Positions 50,514 through 57,187 of a stretch of DNA of 64,000 nucleotides are shown in pieces. Position numbers and translations under genes: made by a program. Position 1 is the stretch's first letter. Each line of letters begins with the position of its first letter. The notes beneath the pieces are model-generated. The model saw nothing but the letters and a program-made list of their open reading frames with translations, searched no databases and was not told where the DNA came from. The DNA is from Sphingomonas horti (lineage in GTDB: Bacteria > Pseudomonadota > Alphaproteobacteria > Sphingomonadales > Sphingomonadaceae): positions 310,001 to 374,000 of the forward strand of contig NZ_WQMS01000001.1 of NCBI RefSeq assembly GCF_009753715.1. Reading direction: 5' to 3'.

Positions 50514-51412
50514 GCGCGTGCGATCCTCTGCTGAAGCCAGTCGACCAGCCGTTCATGGGGGTCCCAGCCGAGCACCGTCAACGGATCGGCGACGAAGTTG
50601 GAGAGCGCGTTGATGTCGTAGAAGCGGGGAACGCCGTCGCGGTCGTCGATCATGACCTCGATACCGCCCACGTCCAGCGCCATCGCGTCGGCGATGCGTT
50701 CGGCGGCGGCGATCAGTTCCGGCGACGGATCGGCGGGCATGAGCCTGATGCTGCTGCCGGCAACGCAGGCGTCGGCGGGGCAGAGATCGAATGCGCCACC
50801 GCCCTCCACGTCGATCGCGTACAGGAATTTGCGGTCGAGGGTCTCCAGCCGCGTGATCCTGCCGCCGTGCGCCGGCACATATTCCTGGACCAGCAACACC
50901 GAGTCGATGCTCGCCGGAAAACCGCCCTCCGCCGCCACGACCTTCAATTCGGAGAGATTGTCGTAGCGCACGATGCCGGCGCCGGAGCCGCCGATGTTCG
51001 CCTTCACGACGATCGGGAAGCGCAGGCCCTCCGCGGCCGCCACCACGTCCGCCGCGCGGTGGACGATGCGCGTGGCGGGAATTTGCAGCCCGAGCGAGGC
51101 GATCAGCGACAGCTGCCGCGCCTTGGACGAGTCGATCGCGAACGCCCGCCCGCCATTGATCACGGTCGCGCCTTGCCGTTCCCATTCGTCGAACAGCGCC
51201 GCGGCGTAGAAGAGCGGGTGCTCGGCCGACCTCAAGAAGCTCGATTGCGCCAGCCGGTTCAGGATCAGCGGCGCCGGCGGCGGGCTCGCACCGGGCACGA
51301 AGCTGTGATCGTCGGCCTGGATCGCGACGTAATCGATGCCGCGCGCGTCCAGCGCGGCGAACAGCGGCCGGAACCAGAGCGGATGTTCGTATACGATCGC
51401 CAGGTCGGCCAT
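50510..51412 (-). CDS. ATP-grasp ligase (RimK-like)
   Basis: 300 residues from ATG 51412. ATP-grasp fold with a RimK/GshB-like arrangement: MADLAIVYEHPLWFRPLFAA (pre-ATP-grasp domain), AFAIDSSKARQLSLIASLG, FPIVVKANIGGSGAGIVRYD (glycine-rich loop), LVQEYVPAHGGRITRLETLD and the metal-binding end GGIEVMIDD...FYDINALSNFVADPL. It should join a carboxylate to an amine, perhaps on a peptide or amino acid. It overlaps the LLM monooxygenase gene by four bases, so the two enzymes probably act on one product. Confidence 0.87.
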   Translation of the reverse strand: MADLAIVYEHPLWFRPLFAALDARGIDYVAIQADDHSFVPGASPPPAPLILNRLAQSSFLRSAEHPLFYAAALFDEWERQGATVINGGRAFAIDSSKARQLSLIASLGLQIPATRIVHRAADVVAAAEGLRFPIVVKANIGGSGAGIVRYDNLSELKVVAAEGGFPASIDSVLLVQEYVPAHGGRITRLETLDRKFLYAIDVEGGGAFDLCPADACVAGSSIRLMPADPSPELIAAAERIADAMALDVGGIEVMIDDRDGVPRFYDINALSNFVADPLTVLGWDPHERLVDWLQQRIARA

Positions 51413-51492
51413 GGCCGGCGCTATGACGGCGCGCGCCGCCGCCGGCAAGCGGCAAGGATTTGGAAAGGCCTTTGCGTCAGAACGACTTGGCA

Positions 51493-51786
51493 ATGAAGCG
51501 CTTGAGTTCCCTCGAAAGCCTCGGCCTTTGGACCCGCGCGCATCGCTGGGCCGAGCTGCGCCGCTTCCAGCGCGACGAAGCCGACGGCGTGTTCGCCGGC
51601 CTCAAGATCCGCGGCCGCAACCATATCGTGCGCCTCTATAACTGGTCGCCCGGCGGCGCCTGCATCGACCTGCCCGGCTCCGCGAAACTTGGCGAGCGCG
51701 TGCACCTGGTCTGCGGCAAGCTGCGCCGCCACGGCCGCGTCGCCTGGCTCGCGGGCGGCCGCGCAGGCATCGAGTTCGACGCTTAG
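51493..51786 (+). CDS. PilZ-domain protein
   Basis: 97 residues. Minimal PilZ fold: the arginine-rich LRRFQRDEADGVFAGLKIRG and the D/N-x-S-x-x-G motif NWSPGGACIDLP, together the c-di-GMP binding elements, though the canonical RxxxR is imperfect (RRFQRDEAD). The rest is beta-barrel (VHLVCGKLRRHGRVAWLAGG). It may be a c-di-GMP sensor. Its TAG stop interlocks with the VOC gene's TAA stop (TTAG). Confidence 0.83.
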   Translation: MKRLSSLESLGLWTRAHRWAELRRFQRDEADGVFAGLKIRGRNHIVRLYNWSPGGACIDLPGSAKLGERVHLVCGKLRRHGRVAWLAGGRAGIEFDA

Positions 51787-52106
51787 CCGCTGAGGCTGAC
51801 TTCCGCGCCTTCGCAATCGATCATCCGGGCGAGCAATGTCCCGTGCTGCTCTCTGGGCGGCACGCTGAACGTGACCGCGCCCTTTTCGTAGAAGGCCCGT
51901 AGATCGTCGAGATTGAAGCCAAGCTGGCACGAACCCGCCGGATTGGCGTCGCTGGCCGGATGCAGCGCCAACGTCGTTTCGCCGGCATCGACCTCGCTCC
52001 AGAACGGCGTCCGCATCCGCACCGGGAATCCGAAGGTCTCGCTGTAGAACGCGACCGCCCGGTCCATGTCGGCCACGAATTTGATGACGTAAGCCAAGCG
52101 TGCCAT
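51783..52106 (-). CDS. VOC superfamily (glyoxalase-like) protein
   Basis: 107 residues. A single betaalphabetabetabeta repeat pair: MARLAYVIKFVADMDRAVAF, SETFGFPVRMRTPFWSEVDA, LGFNLDDLRAFYEKG and MIDCEGAEVSL. Metal ligands are incomplete compared with glyoxalase I, so it could be a resistance-type or bleomycin-binding protein. GAGGAGGCAGGG precedes the ATG. Function unknown. Confidence 0.83.
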   Translation of the reverse strand: MARLAYVIKFVADMDRAVAFYSETFGFPVRMRTPFWSEVDAGETTLALHPASDANPAGSCQLGFNLDDLRAFYEKGAVTFSVPPREQHGTLLARMIDCEGAEVSLSG

Positions 52107-52159
52107 CCCTGCCTCCTCTTCACTTGGCGCGATAATCGCACCACAGGGAGCAGAATGCG

Positions 52160-53146
52160 ATGCAGTTCGATCGCCGCAGCTTCCTTGCCGCCAGCGCCGC
52201 GATGCTGAGCGCGCCCGCCGCGGCCGCCGTCGCTCCGCTGGCCAAGGGCGTCCGGATCAGGCCCGATCGCGAGGAGATGGTGCCGGTCCAGGGCGGCCGC
52301 ATCTATGTGCGCGTCAACGGCGACCTGGCCGGCCCCAGGCCGCCGATCGTCTTCGCGCATGGCGGACCGGGCAGCGCGCACTGGTATTGGCTGAACGCGA
52401 CGGCCCTGGCCGACGAGCGCGCCGTCATCCTCTACGACCAGCTCGACAGCGGCCGCTCCGACCATCCGGGCGATCCGAAAAACTGGACAGTGCCTCGCTT
52501 CGTCGACGAGCTGCCGGCGATCGCCAAAGCCTTGGATGTGAAGCGGTGGCATATGCTCGGCGCAAGCTGGGGCGGCACGCTGGCCCTCGAATATGCAGCG
52601 CAGCGTCCGCGCGAGTTGGCCAGCGCGATCATCCAGTCGCCGCTCGTCTCGACCGACATCTGGCTGCGCGACGCGAAACGGCTGAAGGACGCGATGCCGC
52701 CGGAGGTACGGCGCCTGCTCTATCTCTGCGACACGCCGGGCGTGGCGCCGGAGGACGATTGCGAGGCCGCCACCGAAGCCTTCTACGCCCGCCACGTCCG
52801 CCGCTTCGACCCACCTCCCGAAATCCAGGCCTATAAGGACGCGCTGCCGCGCAGCTTCAGCGCCGATGTCTATAACCACATGTGGGGCCGGGCGGAGTTC
52901 ACCGCGTCAGGCACGCTGAAGGACTATGACGGGCGCCCGCTGCTGAAGCGGCTGGACCCGGCGCGGACCTTGTTCGTGGCGGGCGAACATGACGAGGCGA
53001 TCCCGTCGACCGTCGCGGCTTTCGCCACCGAAGCCGGCGCGCCCTTTCGGGAAGTGCCCGGCGCCGCGCACACGGTCATGAACGACAATCCGGACGCCTA
53101 TCTCCGCATCCTGCGCCCATGGCTTGCGGCGCACGACGCGCCCTAG
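52160..53146 (+). CDS. Exported alpha/beta-hydrolase of the proline iminopeptidase group
   Basis: 328 residues. N-terminal MQFDRRSFLAASAAMLSAPA is a Tat-type signal (RRSFL). The fold shows IVFAHGGPGSAHWYWLNATA (oxyanion HGGPG), VILYDQLDSGRSDHP, the nucleophile elbow MLGASWGGTLALEYA, the acid in FVAGEHDEAIPS and the His in GAAHTVMNDNP. HGGPG/GASWGG with DQ-x-x-x-G-x-S are characters of proline iminopeptidases (S33). Exported, so it may trim peptides in the periplasm. Confidence 0.87.
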   Translation: MQFDRRSFLAASAAMLSAPAAAAVAPLAKGVRIRPDREEMVPVQGGRIYVRVNGDLAGPRPPIVFAHGGPGSAHWYWLNATALADERAVILYDQLDSGRSDHPGDPKNWTVPRFVDELPAIAKALDVKRWHMLGASWGGTLALEYAAQRPRELASAIIQSPLVSTDIWLRDAKRLKDAMPPEVRRLLYLCDTPGVAPEDDCEAATEAFYARHVRRFDPPPEIQAYKDALPRSFSADVYNHMWGRAEFTASGTLKDYDGRPLLKRLDPARTLFVAGEHDEAIPSTVAAFATEAGAPFREVPGAAHTVMNDNPDAYLRILRPWLAAHDAP

Positions 53147-53155
53147 GCGGCCCGT

Positions 53156-54046
53156 TCAACACGCCCGGCGGATCGGGGCGTCCTCGTCCGTTATCTGCCC
53201 GCTGGGGCGTTCGCTCATCAGCGCCTTCACCAGCGGCTGCATCTTGTCGTCGAATTTGGCCAGCATCACATGCTCGTCGGCCGTATCGAAATGCGTGACC
53301 AGCGAGGACCCGTTCCATTTGTGGAGCGCGAACGCCGGCGGATCGGCGATGATCATCGCCCGATTGTCGGGCCGGTCGGGGTTGATCGGGGCAAGGTCGA
53401 GCGCGACCTGAGGTGCGGTCGCGGGGCAGATCGCGATCGTCGTTCCGCGCCAGGCCACGCTGATCGGGCGGTGCAGGTGGCCGCAGATGATGGCCTTCAC
53501 CTGCGAATGTCCGGCGACCGCATCCGAGAAGCGCGCCACCCACGGCTCATCCGGATCGGTCGCCATCCACTCGATCCCCACATCGACCGGCGGGTGGTGC
53601 ATCACGATGATCGTGTCGCGCTCCGGCTGCTCCGCGAGGCGGTCGCGGAGCCAGCGCGCGCGGGTCTCGCAGAAGGCGCCGCCGTGGCGCCCTTCCTCCA
53701 GCGTGTCGATCACCAGGAAGCGCAGTTTGCCGGCATCGAACGCATATTGCAGGAACCCGTCGGGCATCGGGAATTCGGGGAAATGCTCGGCGAAGGACTC
53801 GCGCTGGTCATGGTTGCCCAGGCATGGCCAGACCGGAAAGGGGCAGATGCTGAGTGCATTCTGCAACCGCCGATAACTCTCGCTGTCGCCGCGATCGACC
53901 AGGTCGCCGGTCGCAAGCAGAAGGTTCGGCATGGGATTCATGCCGGTAAGCAATTTCAGCACCTGATCCAGCCGCTTCCGGTTGAACTCGGCCGGATTGT
54001 CCGGATCGAACCCCAAATGGATATCCGTGATCTGCGCGATCAGCAT
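53156..54046 (-). CDS. Calcineurin-like metallophosphoesterase (CpdA-like phosphodiesterase)
   Basis: 296 residues. Binuclear metal site: AQITDIHLGFD (DxH), ATGDLVDRG (GDxxDR), CLGNHDQRE (GNHD), IIVMHHPPVDVG and ICGHLHRPISV (GHxH). This is the class of the cAMP phosphodiesterase CpdA, also glycerophosphodiesterases. It lies just downstream of the FHA-decahaem cytochrome gene on the same strand, whose operon also contains cyclic-nucleotide-binding domains, an intriguing link for cAMP turnover. Substrate not proven. Confidence 0.88.
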   Translation of the reverse strand: MLIAQITDIHLGFDPDNPAEFNRKRLDQVLKLLTGMNPMPNLLLATGDLVDRGDSESYRRLQNALSICPFPVWPCLGNHDQRESFAEHFPEFPMPDGFLQYAFDAGKLRFLVIDTLEEGRHGGAFCETRARWLRDRLAEQPERDTIIVMHHPPVDVGIEWMATDPDEPWVARFSDAVAGHSQVKAIICGHLHRPISVAWRGTTIAICPATAPQVALDLAPINPDRPDNRAMIIADPPAFALHKWNGSSLVTHFDTADEHVMLAKFDDKMQPLVKALMSERPSGQITDEDAPIRRAC

Positions 54047-54137
54047 GTCACCCGCCTGCGATGCCCAGCCACTCTCCCCTTGGCCGGCCCACGCCCCTTA
54101 CGCGGAATCCGACCAACGAGTGGTTAAGCGTGTCCCC

Positions 54138-56132
54138 TCAACGCCAGCGGACCTGCAGCATCGCCACCTGGTTCGCCGGCGCCGTCTTCTTGCCCTTACG
54201 CTTGAGCACCCAGGGGGCTCCCTCGTCGGCGTGGTAGTCATGGCACATTGCGCAGGACGAAGCTGTGCCGGAGCGCACAAGCGCGGCCTTGTGCGCGCCG
54301 TTCTCGCCGGTGTGGCAGGCCTGGCAGGTGGCCAGGGTCGGAAGCAGCAAGTCACTGGCAGCGTTAGAGTTTTCCGCCGCATGACAGTCGCGACACCCCC
54401 AGCGCCTTGCCCCGTCGGTCCCGCGCACGTCCAGATTGTCGTGCGCGCGGTGATCGAACCAGCCGTTGCGAAGATAGCGAGTCGGCTGCGCGACGGGCGC
54501 GATTCGCACGCCGTCCGGCCCGCCCATGCTGACCGTGTGGCATTCGCCGCATACGCCGCCCGGCGCGAAGGTCGCGCGGATCAGAGCGTCGCCCTTGCCC
54601 GGCAGCAGCGCGGCCGCGCGCGCCAGATCGGCCGAGCGCCGCTCGGCATTGACCTCGCCTGGCCGGCTCCGCGTGTAGCGCGCGACCGGCAGGCCGGTCG
54701 GGCGGAAGCTGCCGCCGGAGCCGTAGAAGGCGCGGATGTCGGCGATCACCTGCGCAGGCTCGCCATGCGGAAGCTGGCGGACGGTGCCGCCGACCGTCTG
54801 CAGCCCGAGGCTGTGGCAGGACTGGCACGCCGTCTCCATCCTGACCGGCTGGTAACGCGTGCCGCTGGGATCGGTCTTGTGGCAATCCTGGCAATCCATT
54901 CCGGGGCCCTGGCCGGGCGAGACGTTGCGCCACATCTCCGCGACGCCGTTGGTCGTCGACAGATGCTGGGCGTGGGTGAATTTCAGCCCGTTCTGCATCT
55001 GGATCGGCCCGCTCATCACGGTCCGCTGCATGCGCCAGCCGAGCAGCGGATTACCGCCCGCGCGCGCGTCGCGCTTCGCGAACGGCACCGGATGCGTGCC
55101 GTCGAAGCCCGCCAGGATCAGCGGCTTGAACTCCGGATGTTGCAGGCCGAAGTCGGTCGCGCTGCCGATCGCGCTGTTGAAGCCGGCCGACTGCAGCCGG
55201 CCCTGCAGGCCGTTGTGGCAATCCGCGCAGAAGGCTTGCTGCGTCGCCGGCATCGGCCCCGCGCCTTCATGTTCGGTATGGCAGTCGACGCAGCGGCCTT
55301 CGGGCTTGTTGAACGTGCGCTTGAAGAACGCCTTGACGCGCCCGCCGAAATCCTGCGGGCCGCCGCGCGCGACCGCGAGCAGCTTTTCCGGCGCGTGATC
55401 ATAGGCGGCCGGACCCGGACGGCCGGGGCCGTTCATCGCGACACGCTCCAGCCCCGTCGCATCGCGGCCATGAACATCGGTGTGACATGCTTCGCAGGCA
55501 TTGTCCCTGACGGCGACGAAGGCGTCGACGTGGCAGGCCTGGCAGTCATTCTCCAGGTTCGCGTGCGCCTTGCTGAGCGGCCCCGATTCCCAGCTCTTGT
55601 CGCCATGGACGCCCGCCGGCCTGATCTTCTCTCCATGCGCGCTGGCATAGGTGTAGATCGGCCAGGCCAGGAATGCGGCCAGGATCAGCGCCAGGAAGGT
55701 ATAGGCGCTGACTCGCTTGCCGGGCATCAGGCCGCGCAGCGTGAAGACGGTCTGCTGGTCCTTCTCCTCCGCGGAATCGGACAGTGCCTCCACCCGCTCG
55801 ACAGTGACGGTGATCGTGCCGTCATCGGTGCCAAGCTTCAGCCGGTGGCTGCCGAAGCGCAGCTCGCCGCCGGCGGAGGCGGGATCGATCTCGGCACGCA
55901 TCACGGTGCGGCCGTCGAACCCGAAGCCGAGCCCGGAAATCGACTCGATCACCAGTCGTCCCGGCGCAGGCTCGCTGATCACCGCATGGCGCGGCTCGAC
56001 CGCTAGGTCGGCGAGATGGATGTCGTTCTCGCTGAGCCGGCCGACGCCGACCTCATTGCCTTCGACCAGCTTCTCGCGCGGAATCTCACGGCCTTCGGAC
56101 GTTCGCGCGATCGTGATGATCTTGAAGCTCAT
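54138..56132 (-). CDS. FHA-domain fused decahaem c-type cytochrome
   Basis: 664 residues. Residues about 22-105 are a forkhead-associated domain (VGVGRLSENDIHLADLAVEP continuing RHAVI), which binds phosphothreonine peptides. Residues 143-163 are a single transmembrane helix (YTFLALILAAFLAWPIYTYA), so FHA is cytoplasmic and the rest periplasmic. There are ten CXXCH haem sites: CQACH, CEACH, CVDCH, CADCH, CQDCH, CQSCH, CGECH, CRDCH, CQACH and CAMCH. It starts 19 bases after the stop of the membrane b-type gene. I know of no characterised protein with this architecture. Confidence 0.9.
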   Translation of the reverse strand: MSFKIITIARTSEGREIPREKLVEGNEVGVGRLSENDIHLADLAVEPRHAVISEPAPGRLVIESISGLGFGFDGRTVMRAEIDPASAGGELRFGSHRLKLGTDDGTITVTVERVEALSDSAEEKDQQTVFTLRGLMPGKRVSAYTFLALILAAFLAWPIYTYASAHGEKIRPAGVHGDKSWESGPLSKAHANLENDCQACHVDAFVAVRDNACEACHTDVHGRDATGLERVAMNGPGRPGPAAYDHAPEKLLAVARGGPQDFGGRVKAFFKRTFNKPEGRCVDCHTEHEGAGPMPATQQAFCADCHNGLQGRLQSAGFNSAIGSATDFGLQHPEFKPLILAGFDGTHPVPFAKRDARAGGNPLLGWRMQRTVMSGPIQMQNGLKFTHAQHLSTTNGVAEMWRNVSPGQGPGMDCQDCHKTDPSGTRYQPVRMETACQSCHSLGLQTVGGTVRQLPHGEPAQVIADIRAFYGSGGSFRPTGLPVARYTRSRPGEVNAERRSADLARAAALLPGKGDALIRATFAPGGVCGECHTVSMGGPDGVRIAPVAQPTRYLRNGWFDHRAHDNLDVRGTDGARRWGCRDCHAAENSNAASDLLLPTLATCQACHTGENGAHKAALVRSGTASSCAMCHDYHADEGAPWVLKRKGKKTAPANQVAMLQVRWR

Positions 56133-56151
56133 TTTGCCCCCGTCCGCCCGA

Positions 56152-57030
56152 TCACCAGTAGAAGAAGACCGAGACGATGTGCGCCGACAGCGCCGAGATC
56201 AGCGCGAAGGTGACCGGCACGTGCACGTACAGCCAGACCTCCAGCAGCGCCTTCAGCCGCAGATGCCGCCGGACGCGGTGCAGGATCGCGCCCTTGCGCT
56301 CCAGAAGAGTGTCGATGCGCTCCAGCGGATCGTCGGCGAGCTTGGGCCGGAACGCGCCTTCGCGGCGCAACTCCGCCTGCGCGGCGCGCGTGGCGCAGCG
56401 CCGATAGCGTCCGGTCAGCCGCGCCCATAACCCGCCGCCGAACGGATCCTGCTCCAGAGAAGACTGGACCAGATCGGCGTGATGCTGGTCGAGCGGCTGG
56501 GCCGCGTCGTGCAGCTGCCGGTCGATCGAGCGCAGCGCCTCCAGCATCTGCGTCTCGGTCATCATCTCGCGATTGTCGCTGAGCGCCTTGGGCAGCGCCC
56601 CATACATGCTGATACCCCAGATGCCGGAGGCGATCACCAGCATCATCAGCGCGTAGGCAAGCGTGTGCACGTTCCAGCCGAACTGGAAGCCGGTGTGCAG
56701 CGTCGCGATCACGATCAGCGACAGGCCCAGATAGACGTGCGCGCTGGTCCAGGCCTTCAGCGACCAGCGCCCCGGTGTCATCGCCCGCTTGCGCACGCCC
56801 AGCAGCGTCAGCCACAGGATCAGCAGCGCTCCGATCGTGCCGAGGATATAGCCTTCCGCGCTGCCGCCATTGGGCCGCGGCTGCACGTCGATCATCAGAT
56901 AGGCGGCGATCGCCGCGACGCAGATCGCGGCCGCGATCTTTGCCCAGCGGAAATTGCGGTACTGGAGGAATCCGTCGTGCGAAGACGTGCGCTGGCGGCG
57001 CGACCGAGCCGGGTTCTTGACCATCAGCAT
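56152..57030 (-). CDS. Histidine-rich integral membrane protein, probable b-type cytochrome
   Basis: 292 residues from ATG 57030, seven bases after GGGGGAG. About five membrane helices: FRWAKIAAAICVAAIAAYLM, GTIGALLILWLTLLGV, TSAHVYLGLSLIVIATLHTG, LAYALMMLVIASGIWGISMY and a C-terminal VHVPVTFALISALSAHIVSVF. Several histidines lie in or near helices (SAH, ATLH, NVHTLAY, VHVP, SAHIV), spaced as haem b ligands in cytochrome b561/formate-dehydrogenase gamma-like subunits. A charged cytoplasmic domain separates helices 4 and 5. It lies between the flavin-ferredoxin and FHA-decahaem genes and should connect them electronically. Confidence 0.75.
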   Translation of the reverse strand: MLMVKNPARSRRQRTSSHDGFLQYRNFRWAKIAAAICVAAIAAYLMIDVQPRPNGGSAEGYILGTIGALLILWLTLLGVRKRAMTPGRWSLKAWTSAHVYLGLSLIVIATLHTGFQFGWNVHTLAYALMMLVIASGIWGISMYGALPKALSDNREMMTETQMLEALRSIDRQLHDAAQPLDQHHADLVQSSLEQDPFGGGLWARLTGRYRRCATRAAQAELRREGAFRPKLADDPLERIDTLLERKGAILHRVRRHLRLKALLEVWLYVHVPVTFALISALSAHIVSVFFYW

Positions 57031-57071
57031 GGATCGGCTCCCCCGGATGCCCGGCAAGTGACGAAATAAGG

Positions 57072-57161
57072 CCGTTCGGGCTGAGCCTGTCGAAACCCTC
57101 CTTTTCCTTTTGACGCCTCAAGAAGAGCAAGGGAGGCCTGCGACAGGCTCAGGCCGAACGG
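57072..57161. repeat. Inverted repeat inside the electron-transfer operon
   Basis: Arms 57072-57092 (CCGTTCGGGCTGAGCCTGTC and one more base) and 57141-57161, 21 bases with one mismatch. The GGGCTGAGCCTGTCGAA type is a widespread sphingomonad repeat. It lies in the 157-base gap between the flavin-ferredoxin gene and the membrane protein gene and could alter their relative expression. Confidence 0.75.
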
Positions 57162-57187
57162 AGCGTGGGACGGCATAGCAACCATCC

